Shown one piece after another: positions 33,371 through 42,969 of a DNA stretch of 64,000 nucleotides (its first letter is position 1; the number at the start of each line of letters is the position of its first letter). The notes below the pieces were generated by a model that worked only from the letters and a program-made list of their open reading frames with translations, was not told the origin of the DNA and did not search any database. Position numbers and translations under genes: made by a program. This DNA comes from Melitaea cinxia (Eukaryota > Arthropoda > Insecta > Lepidoptera > Nymphalidae), in assembly GCF_905220565.1 (NCBI RefSeq), contig NC_059407.1:2728001-2792000 (forward strand). The letters are read 5' to 3'.

Positions 33371-34460
33371 TAATGATTAATTATATCTAAGTCCCTCACT
33401 GTACTGATTTTAAAACGCCATACAGTAAACGCTCTTTAGAAGGAAGAAAATCATTTGGGGGTTATCCGTCCATATCCTCCTTACCCTCCTAGACGTCGAC
33501 AAAATTCTGTAATCTTAACGAGGAACGAACCCGCGATCGCTAGCGTTCATACACATACATCAGGAAAATTAGAATGGAACAGGTTCAAAAAAATATTTCT
33601 TTTAATAAGAATTTGATGAGTCAAATGCAAAATAATATTAAATCACAATTTTACTATTGTGCCTAAAACATTACTAGAGAAGTTATGTCTGTCATTAAAT
33701 GAACAATTAACATGAAAATATATCGCCTTTGGGACTCACAGGGACTTGTGAAACAATAAACAGCTATAAAATCCTTGAGAATTGCCGTATTTAAAACTTC
33801 GAACTTAGTTTTATCAATTAATGTAACTAAAACTTTAAAAAAAAGATTTAATTCATATCATTAAATTAAAATTTATTTACCAAAATTATTACTATTGGCT
33901 TCTCATTAACTATATCTGATTATTTAATAAACAGCCTTGTGATATGACGAACCAAAATTTGTTTGTGTATTACTTGAAAAAAGTTTTTTAATTTAATATA
34001 GTCACAGGCCTTTCGATCTACACCATTTTTTAAACCGCTGTTAAATATTTCTTCTGCAAAACCTAGCTTTAGTTTAACATTGTTGGTATACATTCAAAAC
34101 CATTGCACTTACGTAAGACATGAAAATCGTGGAATATTCGAGATGCAGTCTAATCACCCACCGGCACATCCATTTTTACATATTAATTTATGATCCTCGA
34201 AAATTTACATAAAATATGATAATCGCAAAGTAATTGTTGACAGAGTCTTGCGTGCGGTAAGCGCATATCACGGTGGGTTCAATGACCGATACCGCGCTGC
34301 GGTTAGGTTACGAATCAGGTTTGATAATTGAATTGGAAGATTTTTTTTTGCAGATTGTGTTTTTAAGTCATTCTCAAACTTAGCTAAGTTTGATTGATAT
34401 CAAAACCGCATAAAAATCGAGACTACTCAAAAATAGATAATATTGACACAACTCGAAATA
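33371..34460. other. AT-rich DNA, no gene seen
   Basis: A degenerate B-box-like word 'GGAACGAACCCGCGATCGC' at about 33523-33541 hints at an old SINE head on the - strand; nothing else was recognised. Confidence 0.45.
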
Positions 34461-34519
34461 TCTTGTTCAAAATTTGAAAGCAGTCCGAATGGGTAAGTAC
34501 CGCAATCTTAGAGAAGGTC

Positions 34520-35235
34520 GCAGGTAGATATCACTGCTTTCAAGTAGTATTGTGTTCCTGTGCAAGGTAGCCAGAGCTTCTGAAGATGGCCTGAGATAGG
34601 GTCAGTAAAGCACCCGGGGCTAGGTGGCGAAACTAGCGCGACCCCATCTCGCCCCACCCAGAAGGACGACTGCTCACACGTGGTGGTTTTTTAGTCAGTA
34701 GGAGTCTGACATAACCCTCTGGTGCCCCGCGCCGGAGGGTATCCATGATGGATTTTACCCACGTAAAAAAACCGACGCCGCGTTGGCGCAACGGTTACAG
34801 CCATAGATTGTACCTGTTGCGCTGGCGGTTGCGGGTTCAATCCCCGCACATGACAAACATTTGTATTGGCCATACAGGTGTTTGCCGTGGTCTGGGTGTT
34901 TGTGCAGTCCTTGTGGGTCTCCCCACCGTGCCTCGGAGAGCACGTTAAACCGTCGGTTCCGGTTGTTATCATGTACACCTGATAGCGATGGTTACTCATA
35001 GTAGGGTCATATATATCCGCCAACCCGCATTGGAGCAGCGTGGTGGATTAAGCTCTGATCCTTCTCCTACATGGGGAAAGAGGCCTATGCTCAGTAGTGG
35101 GATATAACAGGCTGAAGCGACAAAAAAAAGGGTCAGTAAAGCGCTGGCGATGTTCTTGGTATTGTAGGCGTCCATAAGCTACGGTATCCGCTTACCATTA
35201 AATACATTATATGCTTGTTTGTCACCTTTGTAGTA
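34520..35235 (+). mobile_element. LINE 3' end, split by nested insertions
   Basis: 'GTATTGTGTTCCTGTGCAAG' through 'GGGTCAGTAAAGC' resumes at 35129 with 'GGGTCAGTAAAGCGCTGGCG', then 'GTAGGCGTCCATAAGCTACG', 'GTATCCGCTTACCATTAAAT' and 'TGCTTGTTTGTCACC'. Rejoined, this is a common lepidopteran LINE end. A 0.5-kb composite sits in between. Confidence 0.75.
34598..35142 (+). mobile_element. Composite SINE/LINE-tail insertion with a 14-bp target duplication
   Basis: AGGGTCAGTAAAGC at 34598-34611 is repeated exactly at 35129-35142. In between is a segment with 'TTTTTAGTCAGTAGGAGTCT' and 'GAGGGTATCCATGATGGATT'. A tRNA-derived SINE follows from about 34772: A-box side 'GCGTTGGCGCAACGGTTACA' and B box 'GCGGGTTCAATCCCCGC'. 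Its tail is 'CCTTCTCCTACATGGGGAAA', 'GAGGCCTATGCTCAGTAGTG', 'AACAGGCTGAAGCGA' and an A8 run. Confidence 0.85.
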
Positions 35236-35239
35236 AAAG

Positions 35240-36475
35240 AAAAAAATTGTTTTTAAATCATCTTTGATGTAAATTAAATCAACGTTATTTTTGGTTTACA
35301 TTGGTATCTAAACCAAAATCTCGTCTATTCAGAAAAACAGATAATTAAGATTAATGCCTTTCGTAACTAATATATTAAACAAGCATTAATAAACTAAACT
35401 GACACTGGTAAACGTCATCCCACCACTCACCTTAAAGTAATTAAGTGTTCGTGCTTGCATTCTTAGAATTCTAGCCGAGTCTAATGCACTATATATATAT
35501 GATTTTTTTACTATGACTGTAATTTCTTTCATATTCCAATAAAATATAATAAAATTATTCATAAAATTGACTTAATAATTGAAAAATTATTACCGTTTAA
35601 AACTTACAGTTATGAAGTCAAAACATTACTATTAAGTATTTTAAATACTTAGATAAGCAGATTAGTACCTATACTTATTTCATTTCATCATATTATAAAA
35701 TCCGAAAAAGTTGTATCATTATAATATTTAATTTCATTTTGATCAGTCTAATTTCTTTATTAAATGTTTTGTATTACGTATAAGCTGTCATAAGTTATTG
35801 GTAAAAAAATCGATAACAGAAAAATAATAATAATGCTCAAGATTTCGATTACAATATTTTATTCAGTAAACTCCGATATTATACGGTACGCTTGGTCGCC
35901 TATTTCAGTTTGAGCAAAATATTTACGTTAATTTTAACTTTTTGCAGATAAAATGGCGCACTGAAAACCCACACGCGTAATAAATCGTTGCTAGTTGTAA
36001 ATCGGTATTGCTTTTCTAGGAATCGATTCTTTTTTTTTAATTATCATCAGACATTCGACAAGCACAAGTATTTACGTTGTAGTACTCAATATTTCTAGTA
36101 ATTCGTAATCATAAAAAAGTAATAAACTAGATTTAACTTCCTCTTTGTTATGCTATATAATATTAAAGTAAAACCTGTTATAATTTCAGGACTTAAAACG
36201 GTATAGAAAATTATCAAAAAATCAATAAAAATATTGAGGTGTATCGCAATATCGTCCCTAGTACCTAATTTGAATAGATTTAGAGCGTCGATCGTTGATA
36301 TTTACTGGATTATTATAAGAATTAGTTCAAAGGACTAAATAATACTAAATGAGTCTTAATTTATACATTGTATAGGTACATTGTATAGGTACCTAATATG
36401 CTAAAACGTCGGTCGCGTCGTATTAGCTTATCGAGCAGTATATGTACAAAGTATTTCTTTGATGCTAAACCAGCG
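35240..36475. other. AT-rich DNA, no gene seen
   Basis: A short tandem of 'ACATTGTATAGGT' at about 36364-36389 is the only repeat noticed. Confidence 0.5.
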
Positions 36476-36479
36476 TCAA

Positions 36480-36626
36480 CCTCTGCTGAAAATTCCAAAT
36501 AAAAACGATAATTTGTATGGGAAGTTATTGTAAACTATTGTGTTTGTTGGATTCCAAAATTTTCATATAATTTTTATCCGTTATCTGGGCTATCTGCATC
36601 CAGATAGATCTATCTGGAATTACACA
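36480..36626. mobile_element. Half copy of a fold-back element
   Basis: 'CTGCTGAAAATTCCAAATAA', 'GTATGGGAAGTTATTGTAAA' match the left arm of the element at 47773-47974. The middle ('GGATTCCAAAATTTTCATA', 'TCCAGATAGATCTATCTGGA') lies in the opposite orientation relative to that copy, and the right arm is absent. CCAGATAGATCTATCTGG is a perfect 18-bp palindrome. Confidence 0.75.
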
Positions 36627-37138
36627 ATATTGAGTATAAAAAATATTAACAAAGTAATTACTTATAATCTAGTTATAAATACGAATAAGAATTTTGACTG
36701 CACATAAAACGGAATTATAACTGTATGGTTAATCAAACAAACAATAAGTTTTCTCTGCATAATACTTATAAAACAATTCCCTGTCGCGTCCATCTGTTAG
36801 TAATTTAAATGTGTATCTTAAAAGTTGTCGTCAAATAAAAACCAAATACGCGCGAAAATAACTTCAACCGAGGGCACCGATGGAAGGACTCGTTTGATTC
36901 ATCAACCCCGCGCCACGTTTGACCCTGTTGCTAGGGCCAATACATACAACGCGTGCGAAGCTGGGGAAGGCGCTAGTTCACAAATAAATATGAACATACC
37001 TAGTATAGGTGTACTTATGTAATAATTTTATGTGTTATATAATATTTCAATAGTTTTAAAAATAATTATAAAACCCAAGTTTATTATGGTTTGGCGGTAA
37101 AAAATATTATAATTATATTTTACTCCGACTGAAGAGTT
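36627..37138. other. No gene assigned
   Basis: A 65-codon ORF at 36825-37022 is GC-richer than its surroundings (about 36850-36985) but has no family features and no splice context; I leave it uncalled. Confidence 0.4.
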
Positions 37139-37149
37139 TAATAGGAATA

Positions 37150-37278
37150 TATCATTACATCATTACAGCCTATACAGTCCACTGCTGGACATAGGCCTCC
37201 ACAAGTTTACGCCAAAAATAACGTGAACTCATGTGTTTTGCCCATAGTCACCACGCTGGGCAGGCGGGTTGGTGACCG
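37150..37278 (-). mobile_element. RTE-type LINE-derived 3' tail
   Basis: 'CATCATTACAGCCTATACAG', 'CCACTGCTGGACATAGGCCT' and 'ATAGTCACCACGCTGGGCAG' are the reverse of the tail at 20990-21125. This copy is close in sequence to that one (both have 'AAAATAACGTGAACTCATG' in this reading). Confidence 0.85.
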
Positions 37279-37838
37279 ATATAGGAATATATACCGAAAA
37301 TAAATAAAATGGAAGTAGTAACTATAAACATAAAATGTTTGAAAAAAAACAGTCAAGTGCAGCGGACTTCGTAAGCCATAGCCAAGAGCCAAGAGCCTAT
37401 AGATATTATATTGCCTTTTTTAATTGCTTCAACTTCTAGGAGGGGTTCCTTACATTGAAAAAAATAGACTTAAATTTAACAATGAAAGGTGCAATTTAAT
37501 TTTAGTTTTTACTTTTTATATTATGATTGATTGTGAAACGTAATTGAAACTAAATTGATGATGTTTTATTTTTGCAGATAAAGAGGGAAAGAAGTGCTTT
37601 ATATAGAATCTATTAACTTCTTGAGTAAAGATAAAGTACTTATAAAAAAAAATTCAATTTTGGGATTGTAAGATTATAAATGTATGTAGCACCTCATTTT
37701 AAGTGTACATAGTTGTTTAAATGTACGCAGATTTCAATTTTTATAACTAAAATACACAAACATCTGTATATGACAATTAAGGAAGTAATTTCATAATTTT
37801 AAAACCACAATAAATTAAAATGTTTATTTTTTTTTCAG

Positions 37839-38049
37839 ACCACCAGACTACACAAAAGGCATTTTCCAAACACTTGGGTTCAAAGAATTTCATGAGTACT
37901 TAATGCTGCCACCTAATAAAAAAGATAGCGATGAAGGCAAAAAACTGTTACAAGAAAGTATAGAAAATATGAAAATGGCCACAAGGAGATACGCTCGGAG
38001 ACAGAACAAAATGGTGAAAAGCAGATTCTTAAACCATGCTACCAGAGAG
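37839..38049 (+). CDS. TRIT1: TRIT1, penultimate exon
   Basis: Encodes PPDYTKGIFQTLGFKEFHEY then LMLPPN..KKLLQESIENMK and MATRRYARRQNKMVKSRFLN. The GIFQ.GFKEF block, the L..SIE.MK.ATRRYA.RQ helix and the RF segment are signature features of eukaryotic TRIT1/Mod5 and bacterial MiaA. They belong to the region that closes over the tRNA anticodon loop. The acceptor is TTTTTTTCAG (37829-37838) and the donor is GTAATA (38050). The first base completes the Gln codon begun at 21588, and 70 full codons follow, so the exon ends in phase 0. Confidence 0.95.
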
Positions 38050-38210
38050 GTAATAAGATTTTAACTGCCTTACGCCATCTAGCGATGGATAGGTAAAATA
38101 TTTGTTAGAATAATATTAAATGTACTAATAGCGCCATCTATTATTGAATAGTTAATTGAATATATGTTAAAAATATCCTATAGATGTCCTTATTAACTGT
38201 TTTGTTTCAG

Positions 38211-38537
38211 ATACCTCCAATTTTTGAGCTTAACACTACAAATCTATCACAATGGGATAATGAAGTTAAAGAAAAAGCAATAAATATAGTAAAAAGTTTT
38301 ATTACGAATTCACCATGCCAATATGAACATTTAAAATCAAATGTTAGTGGTGAAAAAAGTAATTTAAATGCTCACTCAAGTAACTATTGTAAGGATTGCG
38401 AAAGGCTCATCATTGGAGATAAGGAATTTTCAATTCATTTAAATTCTCATAAACATATGAGAGTTTTAAAAGCCAAGAAGCGATTAGCCAAAAATGCTGA
38501 AATGAAAAAAAATGAAGACACTAAGAAATCTGAATAA
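38211..38537 (+). CDS. TRIT1: TRIT1, last exon with C2H2 zinc finger
   Basis: 108 codons from the acceptor TTTTGTTTCAG, ending in TAA at 38535-38537. It starts IPPIFELNTTNLSQWDNEVK. It then has CKDC at residues 60-63 of the exon and H76 with H80/H82, a C-x2-C-x12-H-x5-H U1/matrin-type zinc finger (YCKDCERLII..EFSIHLNSHKH). A basic Lys-rich tail (KAKKRLAKNAEMKK) follows. This C-terminal finger is a hallmark of animal and yeast members and is absent from bacterial MiaA. An AATAAA at 38533-38538 overlaps the stop codon; others lie at 38619 and 38626. It is convergent with mtTFB1, with 149 bp between stops. Confidence 0.95.
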   Translation: MPPIFELNTTNLSQWDNEVKEKAINIVKSFITNSPCQYEHLKSNVSGEKSNLNAHSSNYCKDCERLIIGDKEFSIHLNSHKHMRVLKAKKRLAKNAEMKKNEDTKKSE

Positions 38538-38618
38538 ATATATACCATTAAAATAATATGGACAGGTTTGTTTTATTCAAATCATAAACATAATGATGTT
38601 TAATTATTTAGTGACGAA

Positions 38619-38631
38619 AATAAATAATAAA
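38619..38631 (+). terminator. Candidate TRIT1 poly(A) signals
   Basis: AATAAA at 38619-38624 and at 38626-38631, about 80-90 bp after the stop. A third AATAAA (38533-38538) overlaps the stop codon itself. Confidence 0.5.
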
Positions 38632-38655
38632 ACAATTTTAACTAAACAGAAATAT

Positions 38656-38661
38656 TTTATT
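38656..38661 (-). terminator. Candidate mtTFB1 poly(A) signal
   Basis: TTTATT on + is AATAAA on -, 26 bp beyond the mtTFB1 stop. It lies within about 40 bp of the TRIT1 signals, so the two 3' UTRs abut or overlap. Confidence 0.55.
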
Positions 38662-38686
38662 TTACCTACTATATACAAAACAAAAA

Positions 38687-39703
38687 TTATGTTATTGCCT
38701 CTACTTCATCATTCTTCTTTTTTGGTGCTCTGTTATCATAATTTCCGAACTCTGGATATATTTTTATTATTTCATTATAAGCTTCACACAATCTACCAAA
38801 TTCTCCGTTAGCTATCTGAAAAGGTCTTGTAATTGGGTCAATTTCTGCCATTTTGTACATCTTTAATGCCATTTCTTCACGGACTTCCTCGGGAAATAAA
38901 GTTTGAGCTCCCCGAATAGAATATTTTTGTCTCATGGAAAACACTTGTCGAACAACCTTCTCCACAAGCTTGAAAGGCAACTTTATTATTGGTTGTTTCA
39001 TTGGAGTCAGGGTGACTACACCTACATCTACGTCTGGTTTTGGAACAAATGCAGAACCAGGAATATCAAACTTATACTTTACGTTGCACCAATTCTGACA
39101 CATAACGGATAGTCTACACCTTTGCTTATTCATTATTGGAGCAACCATCCTTTCTGCAACTTCCTTTTGAAAGGTTAACGTCATCCGAGCCCTGCCTAGA
39201 GACCATGGCCCTTCTCTCTTTGAAATCATTTCTAGCCATCGTATTATTAAAATTGTTGATACACTAAATGGTAAATTACCTATTAAGTTGATTGGTGGAG
39301 GTGAATCTGTCCACTCGTGTCTAGTATCTTCTGGAATAAAATGAGCTATAGCTGTTTTTAATATATCACCATTGATAATATCTACATCTACTCTGCCTTT
39401 ACACGCATCTGCTAGAAGTTCTAGACTAGGTATAAAGCGAGGGTCTTTTTCTATAAGTACTACCTTTCTTGGACTTTGCTGGATAATAGATCTGGTTATA
39501 CCGCCAGGACCTGGTCCCACCTCGCAAACAACATGATTCTCGATATGACCAGCAGCTCTAACTATTTTGTCGATCAGCCTAGGTTCCATAAGAAAATTTT
39601 GGGATAGTTCACGGAGTGCGCGTAATTTGTACAGTCTGATTACATCTTTGATACTCGGAAGTGGAGGCAATCTAATCTGCAAAGCTTTTTTCGCAGCAGC
39701 CAT
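38687..39703 (-). CDS. mtTFB1: mtTFB1: mitochondrial 12S rRNA adenine dimethyltransferase
   Basis: 338 aa in a single exon. The KsgA/Dim1/TFB1M family dimethylates two adjacent adenines in the 3'-terminal helix of small-subunit rRNA with SAM, here in mitochondria. The start RLPPLPSIKDVIRLYKLRA, then LSQNFLMEPRLIDKIV, is the TFB1M N-terminus. SAM motif I is EVGPGPGGIT at 61-70, the acidic ribose-binding position is in EKD at 85-87, NGD is at 111-113, and the catalytic NLPF motif (NLPFSVS) is at 143-149. TLTFQKEVAERM and FVPKPDVDVGVV also match. The length is near that of human TFB1M. The start ATG overlaps the COA3 stop (TAATG), so translation probably follows termination-reinitiation on a shared mRNA. 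Drosophila mtTFB1 is, to my knowledge, bicistronic with Ccdc56 in the same order. Confidence 0.97.
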   Translation of the reverse strand: MAAAKKALQIRLPPLPSIKDVIRLYKLRALRELSQNFLMEPRLIDKIVRAAGHIENHVVCEVGPGPGGITRSIIQQSPRKVVLIEKDPRFIPSLELLADACKGRVDVDIINGDILKTAIAHFIPEDTRHEWTDSPPPINLIGNLPFSVSTILIIRWLEMISKREGPWSLGRARMTLTFQKEVAERMVAPIMNKQRCRLSVMCQNWCNVKYKFDIPGSAFVPKPDVDVGVVTLTPMKQPIIKLPFKLVEKVVRQVFSMRQKYSIRGAQTLFPEEVREEMALKMYKMAEIDPITRPFQIANGEFGRLCEAYNEIIKIYPEFGNYDNRAPKKKNDEVEAIT

Positions 39704-39966
39704 TACTGCTGCACTTTGGTAGGTTCTTCGAAATCGTCCAAGAATGTTTCTTGTTTAACAGCCAGGATCGAATACGCATAAATACTGAGTACACCGGCTC
39801 CAATAGCTAAACCAGTGATTCTATTCTTTCTTGAAATTTGTTTCAACTTTTGAACACGCTCGCGATTTTTCTGTTCAATAATTTTCATGTAATCCAGCTC
39901 AGCCTGCTTTAACACTGGATCTTGTCCACTGCTATTAACTTTAGGATTGTAATTGGAGTCGCCCAT
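39703..39966 (-). CDS. COA3: COA3 / CCDC56: cytochrome c oxidase assembly factor 3
   Basis: 87 aa, the usual size of the insect protein. It sits in the mitochondrial inner membrane and supports COX1 translation and assembly into complex IV. A polar N-terminus (MGDSNYNPKVNSSGQD) leads to a charged helix at about 20-48 (LKQAELDYMKIIEQKNRERV). One membrane segment at 50-70 follows (ITGLAIGAGVLSIYAYSIL), and then an acidic tail. There is no cleavable presequence, as in the family. It is the upstream cistron: TAA (39705-39703) shares its last A with the mtTFB1 ATG. The COA3 family is short and weakly conserved, so the call leans on the helix-TM-tail plan and on the mtTFB1 linkage. Confidence 0.9.
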   Translation of the reverse strand: MGDSNYNPKVNSSGQDPVLKQAELDYMKIIEQKNRERVQKLKQISRKNRITGLAIGAGVLSIYAYSILAVKQETFLDDFEEPTKVQQ

Positions 39967-40705
39967 TACGAAGAGCTAAATATTTTTAATCTAACCTCAA
40001 TTTATTTCAACATATACTTAGAACAGATAATAAATAAAATAAATTATTCAGATTATCACAGATTACACATCAGAGTCAAAAAGATCAGACAGAGTAAATT
40101 AAGCGAATGAATTGGACCGAAATATTTATTCTTATAGTTTTGTTTTTTCCTACAAGAATAAGACAAAAACTATACACCGTACAGCCTAAGACAAAATATA
40201 TTTACCATAGCATAGCTACTAACTACAGATAACACATCGAATTGTAAAGAATATTAATCGATTATCATTTATCTTTTCATTAACAAAAATAACCATTAGG
40301 TAACATATTAAAAAAGATTTAAATTTTTTTTATAAAAGTTTCCATTTTATGTTTGTAGTGGGAAAATTGATTACTTTTTCGGTGCAATTTTTAAACACCT
40401 TAAGAATCCAAAGTTCCATTATAGGTATTTTTATTTTTGAAGTTACCATTGTAAATAACCAGTATCGATACCATACTGACCAGCAAGTAGGCATCGAGTT
40501 TTGATTTGTGAATTAACGAATTATGTTACATACTTCTGTTGTTTGTTTGTTATTTTTGTTAAGTTATTGCTCACGCGTTTTGTTTTTGTTATTGCCGTAA
40601 ATATAATAATAATGCCGCAAATATAAAAATATGATACATTACAATCTTTTACTGATAAGCCTTGAAAACTTCTTAAATATTTACTTTTAGTTTGTAGTTT
40701 ACTAT
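39967..40705. other. 5' region of COA3-mtTFB1; AT-rich
   Basis: The shared promoter of the bicistronic pair should lie here. No TATA box or other clear element was identified. No gene is seen on the + strand. Confidence 0.4.
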
Positions 40706-40711
40706 ATGGTA

Positions 40712-41135
40712 TTAACCGACTTCAAAAAAAAGAGGAGGTTACTCAATTCGACCGTATATATAAATATAAATTTAATGTATTTTCGGTGATAACTTCGTCG
40801 TTTATGAACCGATTTTGATAATTCTTTTGGAATCCCCGGTGTGGTACCATGATAAAGAAACCAGGATCTGATGAAGGGATCCCAGAGAAATCGAGGGAAA
40901 CTCGAAAATCTGCATAACTTTTTACTGGGTGTACCGATTTTAATGATTTTTAATTTAATCGAAAGCCGATGTTTATCATGTGGTCACATTTAAATTTCAT
41001 CGAGATCTGATTACAACTTTTGGAGTAATCTTTGATAATGCGTATTTACTTTACTATTTTTTCATATACCTACGTTGTATTACTTGTCGATATAATTGAA
41101 GTCGGTTTTTTTTCGTTTGCCTGCAAACACAATTA
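40712..41135 (+). repeat. Full-length copy of the ACCGACTTCAA dispersed repeat
   Basis: It opens 'TTAACCGACTTCAAAAAAAA', then 'GAGGAGGTTACTCAATTCGA'. The middle has 'GTGTGGTACCATGATAAAGA', 'GGATCCCAGAGAAATCGAGG' and 'CTTTTTACTGGGTGTACCGA'. It ends 'CGTTGTATTACTTGTCGATA', 'ATTGAAGTCGG' and 'CGTTTGCCTGCAAACACAA'. ACCGACTTCAA at the left and TTGAAGTCGGT at the right are an 11-bp inverted pair. It is about 425 bp, noncoding, and also at 5458, 8300, 29310, 49628, 51480, 57065, 57485 and 58760. Confidence 0.8.
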
Positions 41136-41309
41136 TGTATATACAATATTATCGTCTTTACTATACCACATCAAAGATCCTAGTCAACGTTCACTTTTTA
41201 TTTTAACTTTTTTATACATTAATAACCTATTAAAACAGGCAGGACGCATTGTTCGCAGACCTTTATCTTCTGGCTTTACAGAATCTTTGAAGTGAAGACT
41301 CGACGAAAT

Positions 41310-41725
41310 CTGCTAAACGCAAATCCTCCTATCGGCTTCCTTCTCGAAGTTGTTTCGGCCTAGTTGAATGATAACCAATGGAACCTAGGTAGACATAATT
41401 CTGAACAACTTCGAGAAGGATACCATCGACCTCGGTATGACTTGGTTGTTAAACATAGCTTTCATTCTGTTTAAATTCATACCGAGACCGCCTTGTCGGG
41501 AGGACTCATTTAGGCGGCCCAGTATTTGATAGGCCTGCTAGGGCTCCTCCAACGTCTCCGCAAAGATGACAATATCGTCGTCGAAATAAAGGTGAGAGAT
41601 ATATTTGCCGTTGACGTTGTTGTTGACGTTGTCTTGTCCCCCCAAATCCAAGGACTTAAAGACATTTTCGAATACAATGGGATGTACTATCGGTGACATT
41701 ACATCCCCTGCCTTATCCTGCGATG
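41310..41725 (-). pseudogene. RTE reverse transcriptase fragment, decayed
   Basis: On the - strand the translation runs VMSPIVHPIVFENVFKSLDL, NVNGKYISHLYFDDDIVIF, AETLEEP, a stop, LNESSRQGGLGMNLNRMKA and, after another stop, IIQLGRNNFEK. This is the palm and thumb of an RTE RT. The catalytic FADD is changed to FDDD and there are several stops. The family has QGDxxSPxLF..L..ISHLRFADDIVLFAE and I.LGR.NFE. Both ends are missing. Confidence 0.85.
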
Positions 41726-41759
41726 AAGGAAACTGGGTCTTATTCGCTGGTTACTGGTA

Positions 41760-42955
41760 CTTACATACATTTATAAAGTTAAAAGCAGATACATTTACAT
41801 AAATTATATAGTTATTTTTACGAATAAGCTATTCCCAACCTACTCACGATTCAACAGTTACAAATATCAATCAGAAAAGGACAGTTAGTATTAAGAGTTA
41901 CCAACCTCAAAATGATCTTCATACACATATTTAGTGCTTTTGGGGCCAATTTAATCACGTTTGATTACTTTGCACCAATTTTTCCTTGTCGATATATTAT
42001 TTGGTAAGTATACGAAAAAAATATTGGGATTTTTAACTGTTGTACTTTGACACATAGTATCAACACAATATTTGTAGGCATTCTGAAGCGTCACACGTTG
42101 GAACGTCGCGTGTAATAAAATTATTATTGCAAGTGCAACCTCAGTCCCATAAGCCATAACTTCCTAAATTCTTGAGATATTTTATCGATTCTTTCACGTA
42201 TTTGTTTTATTTTACTTAAATATTTATAATTTATCAATAAAAATAAATTAAAACCTCTCCATTATGACTAGGAATGATCTCGACATCTTGTGACGACATA
42301 GTCGCTGTTATAAGCCGTTTGGGTAGGATTAGCAAAAAGGAATAAAAAATAAAGGTAAAAATAAAATTAGTTACCTATTGGAAAAATACCACGGTACCAA
42401 AAATACAATATAAAAATGGCTCAATTTTAAAATAGATACATTACAAGCTTAAGTAATGTACCCACTATCATCCAGCTACCGTAAGCTAATTACTACTAGT
42501 TAACCTTTAGAAATTATTATAAGCTAATCTGTAGTGTCTCGGTAGACGTAACATTACTACTATATCATCGGCTTTATTAAATATTACAATAAATAACTTA
42601 ATCTATGTTCCGTGTTGACCGAGAGGGAAAAAAATGGAGAAAAAAACTTGGTACTCTCACAAAATTTATGATCACTATACAAAAAAAAATGCACAGTATG
42701 ACCATAAAAGAATCTGGACAAACACAGCCAACCGTAAAAAATAAAACTCTTAATTAAATATTAATATTTTAATTTTTATTAATATAAATATTTTTTCACG
42801 TATTTAAAAATTTAATTCAATAATGATAAATAGTAAAATTATTTATGTATTTTTTTTTACAAATAGTACTTTGAAAGTAAAAATTACGTGTTTGAGATTC
42901 TTCGTATTTTTTAATTTGATCGCATAGCAGCTACCTGTACTTTATTAATTTTCGA
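41760..42955. other. AT-rich DNA, no gene seen
   Basis: Only shadow-sized ORFs and no recognised repeat. Confidence 0.5.
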
Positions 42956-42969
42956 ATTAATACTTAATT

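Larger units (their letters stand above)
21590..37838 (+). other. 16.2-kb intron of TRIT1
   Basis: Bounded by GTGAGT at 21590 and TTTTTTTCAG ending at 37838. It contains a complete LINE in antisense, at least six RTE, SINE or other repeat copies and no recognised gene. The next TRIT1 intron is only 161 bp (38050-38210), so this intron has grown mainly by insertion. Confidence 0.85.

Noticed and set aside
34691..35023. 110-codon antisense ORF
   Set aside because: It is the reverse of a tRNA-derived SINE; an equivalent shadow occurs at 1926-2252.
36825..37022. GC-richer 65-codon ORF in the TRIT1 intron
   Set aside because: No family features and no flanking splice sites that fit a gene; probably repeat-derived.
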